Assembly: GCF_022662175.1 (NCBI RefSeq)
Contig: NZ_JAKMCR010000003.1
Location: 62,001 to 126,000, forward strand
Length of the DNA: 64,000 nt
Direction: 5' to 3'
From: Aestuariivivens marinum
GTDB taxonomy: Bacteria; Bacteroidota; Bacteroidia; Flavobacteriales; Flavobacteriaceae
The position numbers and the translations under genes were made by a program. Shown piece after piece: positions 16,678-25,946 of the stretch (position 1 is the stretch's first letter; each line of letters opens with the position of its first letter). The notes below the pieces were generated by a model, which ran no database searches, was not told the origin of the DNA, and saw only the letters and a list, made by a program, of their open reading frames with translations.

Positions 16678-19600
16678 TTATCTTTTCAAAGCAAAATGTC
16701 CTTTAATGTTAAAAGATTCTCCATTGTGGATAATGTCTGCCGAAAACCAATAATCATCTGCTGGCATAGGATTTCCATTAAAGGATCCGTCCCATCCTAT
16801 AGAGGTGTGTGGCAGCATTTTTAATAGTTTACCGTGTCTACTGTAAATGTATACCACAGTTCCCGGTAATCTATCAATACCCACTATATGCCAAGTATCA
16901 AAATGACTGTCATTATTAGGCGTCACAAATTTTGGAATATCTATAACGAATACATCGGTTTCAACGGGCATACAGCCGTTTAAATCTATAATGGTTACGA
17001 TATGGGGGCCGAGGCTTACATTATTGAAAATATTTGATTCTTGTGGTTCCCCATCATCTAAAACAAATTGGTAATCACCTATACCGCTTACGGTTACGGT
17101 TATGGTATTGGGATCTGTAAAATCTGCAGTTGCTGTGGCTTCAATTGTGGCTTCTTCAGATTCAATAAGCGTGAAATTTTTCGTAAAATCACAATTTTGA
17201 CTAGTAGTAACGGTAACCCAACGCTCACCTAAATCAGACAGGTCAACTGATATTTCAGAAGTCGTTTCACCATTCCACCATAAATAGGTGTCTGTTGGGT
17301 TTCCAGTTTCGGCACTTATGGTTGCGGGTTGGTTGTTGCGACATAAAGTAATGGTGTCTTCTAAAGTAATTACTGCTAGTGGATTTATTATGATTTGAAA
17401 TTGTGTAATATCATAGCATCCAGTAGTATTATTTTCTACCCTTGCATATATAGTTTCCCCATTTGTTGCATAATACATGTTTTTTAAGCGATTGGTATCA
17501 TTTTCTGCGTTGGCAATATCATTGTTATAATAGTATACGGAATAGTCAATAGAACTTTGAGCACCCAAAATATTATTATTGTTTTGGGACAAATCTAACT
17601 CTAGCATTGCATCAAAATCATCGTCGCAATCAATCAAGTTTGGAGGTATGTTTGCAATAGGGTTTGAGCTAATTTGCAACATAAAGGAAGTAAAAGTGAG
17701 ACAACCAGTATCATTGTCTTGAATTCTAACATAAATAGGGTAGTTGCCCGGTGTAGCGTAATTAAATATTTTGTTATTATATATGCCAATGTTGTTATTG
17801 GCATTAGATAGCGTATCGTGATAGCTTATTGTAACAGCATTTAAAAAAGAACTATGGACAACAAATGTATCTACTTGGCTTAAATCGTAAGTATTACTAG
17901 AGTTATCACATTCCTGTATACTGTTTAGGGGAAGCAACGTTGGAGGCAGGTTGACAAACAGATCCAACGGTATTGAATTTGAGCATCCTGTTGAGGTTTC
18001 AGCCTTTACATATATGGTTTTGGTATTGGTAATTGGGTAGTTATTTATTTGAGCACTCGATATTTGTAAACTTAATGCAGAATCTTCATAATAGGTTAAG
18101 GTTATATCCCCGAATCGAACATTTTCTATTTGAAATACAGCAGTAGATAAATCTATAGTTGTAATTCCGTCATAGTCTGTATCACAAACAGGGGGAATGG
18201 TTGCAGAGGTAATAAGAGGTGTTGGGAAGGTAATAAACCTAACTTCTTCAATAGCATAACATGAATTGCCCGTGTTTTCAATTCTGGCATAAAACTGACT
18301 TTGTAAAGCCTGTGAAGTGTATAGGTCTGGTAAAAAGCTACTAGCATTAGTCTCAGCTTCGTTAAATGTTAAATAAAACTGAATATCTAAAACGTCTGTA
18401 CTACCAGAAGCAATTTCTTGGCGCTTAGCTTCTAAATCAAAAGTATGTGTTCCCTCTGTTGTTTGGCAAACTGGTGCAAAATCGGTGAAATTGGTATTGT
18501 AATTAGGATTAGTTCCAATTTCTAATATAAATGATGATGTTGCGTAACAGTCTGGATGTGAAATATTTTGAACACGAACATAAATTGTTTCTGCACCATT
18601 GCTATTATATGCATTTGTTTTGTTTAAGGGAACAGAATATCCAGCATCTTGAAAATAAAAGACTTCCTTTCCCAATTGTCCATTTAATATTTCGGCGTCT
18701 TTGTCCTGTAAATAAAAATTGGCATTGGTTGTACCTTCATCTACACATATTTGATATGGTGTAATAGAAGCAATTACTGGAAGCGTATTAATAATAATAT
18801 TAAAATCAACTATTGAAAAGCACCCTGTGCTTATATCCTCAACCCTAACGTAGATGCTTTTAGAATTGGTGTTGAAAGCATTCGAAGTCGCAATAGGGTT
18901 TGTATTGCTATTAGCATCATTGTTATTTTCATAAAAAGTAATGTCTAAGCCAGATGTATTACTAACTATTTCAGGTATTTTGCTGTCTAGATTAACTATT
19001 GAAAGGCCATCTTGGTCATTGTCACAAATTAAAATATCTATAGGATCGTTAACTGTTGGTGCTGGTATTATATTTATATCAAATGGATTAACGGTATAGC
19101 AGCCAGTAGAATTGTTTTCTATTCTTGCATAAAAGGTGTTCGATCCTGTATCATAAAACTGAGGTAATTGGTCTATACCAGTATCGGCGTTATTAGAATT
19201 AGTAAAATAACGAACGTTAAAAGCGGTGTTTCCCCCTGTAAGGGTAGTATCAAAAGTTTCAAAATCTACCGTCGTAATCCCATCATCATCAGTGTCACAA
19301 TAAGGTATTGGATCTACTGCATTAAAAGTAACAACCGGATTTACACGTAATATTATATCTGAAACTTCAGAACAAGATCCATCTTCAATAGTGATATATA
19401 ATGTTGTGGGAGTTATTTCTGTAATGGTTATAGGGTTTAAGGAAGATTTATCTATGGGTGACACACCATTATCTCTGTCGGTTTGGGTCTGATAAAATGT
19501 TACGGTTATGTTGGGTAATCCATTTGCAATAACATTTTCTAAGGAGTTAAGATAAACGTCATACATACCATCATCGTCTTCATCACAAAAAGCAAATCCG

Positions 19601-21543
19601 TTTACAGGTAGTAGTGTAGCAGTAAGTAATAGATTAGTATGGATTTCTATGGGGATAATTGCATAGCAACCAGTACTACTATCTTCTAGTCTTAAGTAAA
19701 TAGTTTCCTCATTTGGAGTACTATTAGAGTAGTTTTGTGGATTTGAAATGGGATTGCTACCTGATTCAGCATCATTATAGCTAGTATGGTAGGTAGGAGG
19801 CAAGAAGCCTGTTGCTCCATTTAAAATATCATTTAATACTTGTGTTAAATCAAAAATGGCAGAGCCGTCATAATCTGTATCACAAGCATCAATATATTGA
19901 GTGTTTCTATTAATCTGGGTATTTCCATTAGTAATATTAACTGTTAACGTTATATTGGATGAATTTGAGCAACCCGTAAGCGAATTTACAACCCGTACAT
20001 ACAAGGTTTCTGAAGGATTTGTGTTTGTATAGGGCAATGTAATTGGATTTGCTCCAGTATTAGCCTCTAATTGGGTAAAATGATAGGTAACAAACGAATT
20101 TGGGTCGCTACCTGTTATTTCACTGTCTTTTTGACTCAAGTCAATCTGCGTGATATTGTCCGGTATATAATCATTGTCACAAACATCTAAACTTGATGGT
20201 TGTGCTGCTGCTGGTAATGGATTTACAACCAATTCAAAATTTCCATAAATAACACAACCGTTAACGGTATCTTCAACCCGGACATAAATTGTCCTTGAGA
20301 TTGAACTTATTGGTGAGATAATATTATTGGATGGGTTATTTCTAGCATCACTATCTGTTAAGTAATAAGATATAGTATAGCTTTGTGGCAAAACTTGAAT
20401 AGCATTTTCAACATCAGTATCTTTAGTGGATAAATCGAAAGATTCTTGACCATCACCGTTCATATCACATAGCTCATAAGACACGATAGGATTAGCAGTT
20501 AGTTCAGTATCTATATTAACATTGACTTCGTCTTGAATGACACACGAATTTATACTCACTTCCACACGATAAAGACCGCTTATTGGAGTTGTTAATGTAG
20601 GATTAGTTTCTCCAGAAATTACACCATTATCTCGATACCAGGCATAGGTTGCCAATGGATTTTGAATTTCACCATTCAGGGTAACATTGCTGGAACAGGT
20701 GCTAATATCTTCCCCTAGATCAAGTTCGGCGAAAGCACTAGCTTCAATAAAAACAGCGGTGTCATAACTTGGATCAATACCATTTATACTTTGATCAGAT
20801 ATTATTAATTTAACATGATATTGTACATTTGGTAATACAGTAGTTCCTGCTGTCAATATAGTTGTTCTGCCATTGTAATTGGTGTCTCCAAAAGCATAGC
20901 CGTCAAAATATTGGTCATTTGAAGCCAGACACCCTTGGCTATTAGCTATTATTTCGTCATGAATATTATTTACTGTTACTGGATCTCCCGAACCTGGCAC
21001 TAAAGCAATATTTTGATAAGGCCCTGTACTCGAAGCTTCTTTTATTAAAAAAACAAACCCATCAGAAGAATTACAAGGAAAAAATGCAAAATATTCTTCC
21101 GAAGCCAGAATATAGTTGAATTGAACCATATTTGATAAGGCCACGAAATCGAATTCAATAGATGTGGCATTTACGGTATTACCAACGCCCAAGAACGTTT
21201 CAATATCAGGGTCTGTTCCCCAATTAACCGTACCTTCACTTAAATCACTGTTATTAACAGTATTTCCACTAGAAGCGACGTCTCCTGAAGACAATACAAT
21301 TCCACTTTCCAATGGAAAATTTGAATTTCCACGTTGAAAAGCACCGTAGCTAGTTAATCCATCTATACTTCCATTGACAGATGAACTCACATTTGAAATT
21401 TCCACACAGCTATTAGCTAAATTGTTTTCAATAAGTTGTTGTAAGGGAATAGTGTTGTCAATATTAACTTGTTGAGCAAGAAAAGGTTTAATGCTAAAAA
21501 CCATTAACACAAAAACAAAATAGGGCTGTAGGTTCTTTTTCAC
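16678..21543 (-). CDS. Giant secreted protein with choice-of-anchor L head, 11 modules and T9SS type B sorting domain
   Basis: A 1621-residue protein starting at GTG 21543 (MKKNLQPYFVFVLMVFSIKP, signal peptide to about residue 24). The first ~270 residues match the choice-of-anchor L domain (LESGIVLSSGDVASSG, YILASEEYFAFFPCNSSDGF, LIISDQSINGIDPSYDTAVF). An Ig-like domain follows, then eleven tandem ~85-residue modules. Each has CD(T/N/D)xxDG near its start, an aromatic TYY/TFY strand, IYVRVE and a second Cys in GCY. This is the largest array in the cluster. A PKD-like domain and the CHU_C domain (KFVTPNNDSHFDTW to GHFALKR) close it. It is divergent from the hydrolase lipoprotein gene across 248 bp. 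Confidence 0.9.
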   Translation of the reverse strand: MKKNLQPYFVFVLMVFSIKPFLAQQVNIDNTIPLQQLIENNLANSCVEISNVSSSVNGSIDGLTSYGAFQRGNSNFPLESGIVLSSGDVASSGNTVNNSDLSEGTVNWGTDPDIETFLGVGNTVNATSIEFDFVALSNMVQFNYILASEEYFAFFPCNSSDGFVFLIKEASSTGPYQNIALVPGSGDPVTVNNIHDEIIANSQGCLASNDQYFDGYAFGDTNYNGRTTILTAGTTVLPNVQYHVKLIISDQSINGIDPSYDTAVFIEASAFAELDLGEDISTCSSNVTLNGEIQNPLATYAWYRDNGVISGETNPTLTTPISGLYRVEVSINSCVIQDEVNVNIDTELTANPIVSYELCDMNGDGQESFDLSTKDTDVENAIQVLPQSYTISYYLTDSDARNNPSNNIISPISSISRTIYVRVEDTVNGCVIYGNFELVVNPLPAAAQPSSLDVCDNDYIPDNITQIDLSQKDSEITGSDPNSFVTYHFTQLEANTGANPITLPYTNTNPSETLYVRVVNSLTGCSNSSNITLTVNITNGNTQINRNTQYIDACDTDYDGSAIFDLTQVLNDILNGATGFLPPTYHTSYNDAESGSNPISNPQNYSNSTPNEETIYLRLEDSSTGCYAIIPIEIHTNLLLTATLLPVNGFAFCDEDDDGMYDVYLNSLENVIANGLPNITVTFYQTQTDRDNGVSPIDKSSLNPITITEITPTTLYITIEDGSCSEVSDIILRVNPVVTFNAVDPIPYCDTDDDGITTVDFETFDTTLTGGNTAFNVRYFTNSNNADTGIDQLPQFYDTGSNTFYARIENNSTGCYTVNPFDINIIPAPTVNDPIDILICDNDQDGLSIVNLDSKIPEIVSNTSGLDITFYENNNDANSNTNPIATSNAFNTNSKSIYVRVEDISTGCFSIVDFNIIINTLPVIASITPYQICVDEGTTNANFYLQDKDAEILNGQLGKEVFYFQDAGYSVPLNKTNAYNSNGAETIYVRVQNISHPDCYATSSFILEIGTNPNYNTNFTDFAPVCQTTEGTHTFDLEAKRQEIASGSTDVLDIQFYLTFNEAETNASSFLPDLYTSQALQSQFYARIENTGNSCYAIEEVRFITFPTPLITSATIPPVCDTDYDGITTIDLSTAVFQIENVRFGDITLTYYEDSALSLQISSAQINNYPITNTKTIYVKAETSTGCSNSIPLDLFVNLPPTLLPLNSIQECDNSSNTYDLSQVDTFVVHSSFLNAVTISYHDTLSNANNNIGIYNNKIFNYATPGNYPIYVRIQDNDTGCLTFTSFMLQISSNPIANIPPNLIDCDDDFDAMLELDLSQNNNNILGAQSSIDYSVYYYNNDIANAENDTNRLKNMYYATNGETIYARVENNTTGCYDITQFQIIINPLAVITLEDTITLCRNNQPATISAETGNPTDTYLWWNGETTSEISVDLSDLGERWVTVTTSQNCDFTKNFTLIESEEATIEATATADFTDPNTITVTVSGIGDYQFVLDDGEPQESNIFNNVSLGPHIVTIIDLNGCMPVETDVFVIDIPKFVTPNNDSHFDTWHIVGIDRLPGTVVYIYSRHGKLLKMLPHTSIGWDGSFNGNPMPADDYWFSADIIHNGESFNIKGHFALKR

Positions 21544-21791
21544 TTTGTTTTATTTGGGCAAAACAATTAAATGATTTGGTTTTACGGTGTGAAAAATAGC
21601 TTTTTTACAGATAAAATGCAAAAAATACAAGGTATAATGCAATTAATTGATGTTCTTTACTTTAAGAAAACTTTTTTATTCTAAACTTCTTTAAAAAAAT
21701 CTAAACAAATTATTTGTTTTTAAATTACAACAAAATTTAAGTTGGTTTATATCTTGCTAAAAATTGCTAACTTTATAAAAAAGAATTGTTT

Positions 21792-23219
21792 ATGCTATTT
21801 AACAATACAGAGGAGCTCAAATTTAAATTGCTAAATGGTTTAATAAAATGGGTTTCATTTTTAGCATTTTTATTATTGTTTGGCTGTAATAGAAATATTG
21901 AGTTCGAAGAATCATTTAATTTTACTATAGAATTAATTTCTGGAGATGATCAAATTGGATTACAGAATACAACTTTGTTAGAAGATATTATTGTAAGAGT
22001 AGTAAATGATACTGGAGAAGCTATTTCAGGAGTTACTCTTAATGTTAATATTATTTCAGGTGGAGGAAAAGTTAATAAAGCATCAATTATCACTACTGAT
22101 GAAGGCTTTGCTAAAATTTCTTGGGAATTGGGGTCAGATTATAACAATTCAATAGAGATTTATACAAGTTCTGATAAGTCATCTTCAGTAGTTGTCAATG
22201 CTATCGCAAAGTATAAGTATGTAGCCCCTGTATATGATGATGATGGGTGGGAGATTACAAATGCAGGTGACCTATTGTTGAATGAAAAAAAAGTATACGA
22301 TGCTATTGATGAAATTAGAAAGGGAACCTACCGTAAAATTCATTCTATTCTTTTGTCTGTTAACGGTAAATTGATTTTAGAGGAATATTTTTCTGGCACC
22401 AATTCTTTTGGGGATTTTATAGACTATGATAGGGACACACCACATGAATTACAGTCGGTCAATAAATCATTTAGGGGCGCTATGATAGGAATAGCAATTG
22501 ATAAAGGCTTTATTCAAGATGAAAAAGTTCCTATAAGTGGGTTTTTTCCAGAATTAGATTATTTAACAAAGGATGGTAAAGAAGCTATTTTATTAAATCA
22601 TTTTTTAAATATGTCATCTGGATTACAATGGGATGAAAGCACTGATCTTGCTGGATTCTATGAAACCCCTTTTTCTACTGCTCATACCTATGTTTTATCA
22701 AAACCCCTTGAAAATACTCCAGGCACTTTTTTTGAATATAATACGGGAACTTCCTTTGTTTTAAACAGGATAATAATGAATGCAATAGATACTGATTATG
22801 AAACTTTTGCGAGGAACCACTATTCAAATTTAGTAGAAAGTAGTGCATTACCTGGAACTGGTGAGCCTTTGGATTTTAGAAATACACCTAGGGATATGCT
22901 AAAACTGGGCCAGGTATATTTAAATGAAGGAAAGTGGAAAGACACTCAGGTTATTTCAAAGCAGTGGGTAAATGAATCTACTAAAGTCCATTTTACTGTT
23001 TCACCTAATAGTTCTTATGGGTACCAATGGTGGATTAGAAACTTTAACACTAGTACACAAGCTTATAATTGTTTTTATGCTGCTGGTTTTGGTGGACAGT
23101 TTATCTTTGTTATAAAAGAATTAGGTTTAGTAGCTGTTTTTACTGGGGGTAATTTTAATTCAAATATGTCTATTCCCTATGAAATTATGGAAAATTACAT
23201 TTTGGAAGCATTTGAATAA
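21792..23219 (+). CDS. Serine hydrolase (beta-lactamase / DD-peptidase family) lipoprotein with Ig-like domain
   Basis: A 475-residue lipoprotein starting at ATG 21792 (an in-frame TTG lies 6 bases earlier). The lipobox is LLFGC (Cys32). Residues of about 40-140 form a Big_1/invasin-like Ig domain (GEAISGVTLNVNIISGGGKV). Residues of about 150-475 are a class C beta-lactamase-like domain with the SxxK motif SVNK (Ser222, Lys225), the YxN-equivalent EYNTG (Tyr316) and GFGGQF as the third motif. Most such enzymes are esterases or peptidases, not antibiotic hydrolases. It is the only plus-strand gene inside the surface cluster and ends 2 bp from the convergent 897-residue gene. Substrate unknown. 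Confidence 0.82.
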   Translation: MLFNNTEELKFKLLNGLIKWVSFLAFLLLFGCNRNIEFEESFNFTIELISGDDQIGLQNTTLLEDIIVRVVNDTGEAISGVTLNVNIISGGGKVNKASIITTDEGFAKISWELGSDYNNSIEIYTSSDKSSSVVVNAIAKYKYVAPVYDDDGWEITNAGDLLLNEKKVYDAIDEIRKGTYRKIHSILLSVNGKLILEEYFSGTNSFGDFIDYDRDTPHELQSVNKSFRGAMIGIAIDKGFIQDEKVPISGFFPELDYLTKDGKEAILLNHFLNMSSGLQWDESTDLAGFYETPFSTAHTYVLSKPLENTPGTFFEYNTGTSFVLNRIIMNAIDTDYETFARNHYSNLVESSALPGTGEPLDFRNTPRDMLKLGQVYLNEGKWKDTQVISKQWVNESTKVHFTVSPNSSYGYQWWIRNFNTSTQAYNCFYAAGFGGQFIFVIKELGLVAVFTGGNFNSNMSIPYEIMENYILEAFE

Positions 23220-23221
23220 AA

Positions 23222-25915
23222 TTAGCGTTTTAGAGTAAAGTGACTTTTAAAAACACGCCCATCTTGAAGTGTTACAACAAACCAATAATCATCAGTTGGT
23301 AGTTCTTTGCCATTTAAAGTGCCGTCCCAACCTTCGTCTAATGGATTAAGTTGCTTAATTAATTTTCCAAAACGGTTAAAAATTATAATTTTGGAGTTGG
23401 GTTGAAACATGTTTGATATTCCATAAACTCTCCATGTATCATTATTACCATCATTGTTTGGGGTAAAAAACCTAGGAAAACCAACAACCGAAACGAAATT
23501 GTTAATAGTTCCACAGTCATTTTTTGTGTCTTTTACATGAAGGGAATATATTCCCGGGCCAACATTTTCAAAACTATTACTGGTTTGAAAATTTCTATAT
23601 ATGAATTCACTGTTATCATCATATAATGCATATTCATAAGTGCCTTCTCCAGTTACATTTGCTGTAATGACATTATTTTGGGACATATCGGTTATCTCTA
23701 TAGCGGTGATGGTGGCTACATTTGAAGCTGTAATAACAAAATTTTGACCTCTAGAACACACAAGTCCATTTGATTCCGAATAAACAGTTAAAGAGTAGTT
23801 CCCTGTTTTAAATATGCTAACTACACTATTTGTTTCAATAATGCTGTCATTTTCGATCATTTTCCATTCATAGTAATCATAATTTGAACCTGCGTCAATA
23901 ATAGTTGGAATATCGGGTTTATTTAGACATACATAATAGTTATCATTAATCGATGGCTTGGGAACTTGATTAACAATCAAGTTTAAAGGTTCAATCCCGA
24001 TACATTCTTGATTTTCAGATTCTGCTCTAACCCATATTCTTTTAGATGTTGAGAGGTATTCAATAGTCTCAATCCCATTGATTTCAAATTCTGCATCACC
24101 TTCATTAAGAAAATAATTTATGGAAATAGATGGATCTAGGTTAAAGAGAGATTTTATAAAGTTTTCTTCATCTTCTAAATTAAATAAACCTATATTGTTA
24201 TCAATATTTTCATCATTGTCATCACATACAACAAAATCTGGAATGGTGCCAAGAGTTGCATTTATAGCTCTTATATAAAAATTAGTAATTTCTTCACAGC
24301 CAACTTCATTTATAACTTTCAGCCATAACTCCTGGGGATTGGAATTAGAATTTTGGAAAGGAACTGAAGTATCTATTTCTATGTCATTATTTAGGTCGGA
24401 TATATCTCTATAAAATTTAAAACTGTAAAACTCAATATCATCATCAGTAATCAGGGGTATAGCTTCATTAAGGTTAAAGTTGGCTATACCATCATTATCA
24501 TTGTCACATTGTTCTAAGACCTGATCTGGAATTAAATCAGGAACTTCAAATATTTGTATTCTTCTACTAATGGTCTTTGATTCACCATTTTGTAATTGCA
24601 TGGTTGCCGAAACATCATAAAACCCCGAATTAGGATATTTATGTGTAGGATTAATTTCTGTTGAAGTTAAACCATCCCCAAAATCCCAAAAAACAGTATA
24701 GTTTTCTTCAATGGTATTAATGGAGAATTCTGCTGTTTGATTTTCGCATGGTTTTTTAACATTAATGGTAAAGAAGAATAGGGATTGAATAAATGGAGGT
24801 AGCCCTTGAGTAGAATAATTTAACCTAAAACTTGGACTCAAGTCTATAGCATTGTGTTGGTAATTACATAAATCCCCATCTAACTCTGGATTGTTTATTA
24901 CTCCAAGATATCTAGATCCAACATCATATTCGCTTGATAGTGCTCTGTATATCTTACCATTTAATGCTAATTGTAATGCGCCTCTGTAAGTGTCCTCATT
25001 TTTAGAAATTAATTTTCGCGAATTATTAACATTTCCAGAGTTTATATCAAATTGATAAAGAAACCTAGTATATTTAAAAACATCGGGGATGTTTGTTGAT
25101 TGTTGTAAAAAGGTGTCAACATAAAGTTTATTGTTTTCGGCCGAGAACTCAACGCCATAGGCTTCTTCTTGTTCATTTTCAAATTCAAATTGAATTCCAG
25201 GAAAAACTTTACCATTAGCAGCAAAAAATGATAATAGATAAGATTTATTGGCATGATTGGCCATGGCTAAATATTCACCGTTGGGAGAGGCCTTTAAATA
25301 ACCTCTTGGATCTAAAATAAGTTCTCCCAAACGAGATTTAACAGATGTTCTATTTATACCTTGCGAACTTACTTTGAATGAATGGAAGGTCACACCATCA
25401 AAGGAAATCACCCATATTGAAGTACCATCAGAATGCTTTACAGCAGTTATTTTTTCTGAGGAAGAACTAAGTAGGTTGATGTTTTTCTCATTTACTAAAA
25501 TATCTCCGTTTCCATTATCTAATCTTATATCTACAGTGGAATATCTTAATCCAGGTTTTTCAAAACCAACGGTAAAAATATAATATATATTTTCGTCCTC
25601 TGGTTTAGGAACGATAATGGCTGATTGAGAACTGGAAGGGTCTCCTAGTAGTCTAACTCCATTAGGCATAATTTGATGTTGTTTGTTATATACAGTTATT
25701 CCATCCGTATAGAACAACAAATTTCCATTTTTGTCAGATATTGTAGCACAGCCTTCATATGTGTATAATCTACTGTCAGTTAATACAGTAGGCGGTTCAG
25801 TATTGAAATTTAAACCAGCTCCTTGTCCAAAATACCAATTAATAGCTTGCTTTTGGGAGTATAAGTTCCCAAAAAAAAATATTACAATTATAGATATTAA
25901 GTGATTTTTTTTCAT
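23222..25915 (-). CDS. Secreted protein with beta-propeller-like head, PKD domain, 2 modules and T9SS type B sorting domain
   Basis: An 897-residue protein with a signal peptide (LISIIVIFFFGNLYSQ). The head (about 22-390) has propeller-like motifs (GCATISDKNGNLLFYTDGIT, DPSSSQSAIIVPKP) shared with its upstream neighbour. A PKD domain (FWDFGDGLTSTEINPTHKYP) follows at about 395-455. Two Cys-containing modules come next (LEQCDNDNDGIANF and VVCDDNDENIDNN), then a PKD-like domain and CHU_C (RFFTPNNDGNNDTW to SHFTLKR). It is the shortest member of the cluster. It lies 31 bp after the 1117-residue paralogue, so the two are probably co-transcribed. Confidence 0.88.
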   Translation of the reverse strand: MKKNHLISIIVIFFFGNLYSQKQAINWYFGQGAGLNFNTEPPTVLTDSRLYTYEGCATISDKNGNLLFYTDGITVYNKQHQIMPNGVRLLGDPSSSQSAIIVPKPEDENIYYIFTVGFEKPGLRYSTVDIRLDNGNGDILVNEKNINLLSSSSEKITAVKHSDGTSIWVISFDGVTFHSFKVSSQGINRTSVKSRLGELILDPRGYLKASPNGEYLAMANHANKSYLLSFFAANGKVFPGIQFEFENEQEEAYGVEFSAENNKLYVDTFLQQSTNIPDVFKYTRFLYQFDINSGNVNNSRKLISKNEDTYRGALQLALNGKIYRALSSEYDVGSRYLGVINNPELDGDLCNYQHNAIDLSPSFRLNYSTQGLPPFIQSLFFFTINVKKPCENQTAEFSINTIEENYTVFWDFGDGLTSTEINPTHKYPNSGFYDVSATMQLQNGESKTISRRIQIFEVPDLIPDQVLEQCDNDNDGIANFNLNEAIPLITDDDIEFYSFKFYRDISDLNNDIEIDTSVPFQNSNSNPQELWLKVINEVGCEEITNFYIRAINATLGTIPDFVVCDDNDENIDNNIGLFNLEDEENFIKSLFNLDPSISINYFLNEGDAEFEINGIETIEYLSTSKRIWVRAESENQECIGIEPLNLIVNQVPKPSINDNYYVCLNKPDIPTIIDAGSNYDYYEWKMIENDSIIETNSVVSIFKTGNYSLTVYSESNGLVCSRGQNFVITASNVATITAIEITDMSQNNVITANVTGEGTYEYALYDDNSEFIYRNFQTSNSFENVGPGIYSLHVKDTKNDCGTINNFVSVVGFPRFFTPNNDGNNDTWRVYGISNMFQPNSKIIIFNRFGKLIKQLNPLDEGWDGTLNGKELPTDDYWFVVTLQDGRVFKSHFTLKR

Positions 25916-25946
25916 TTACTAATATTACATAGCACAATTGAGAGAA

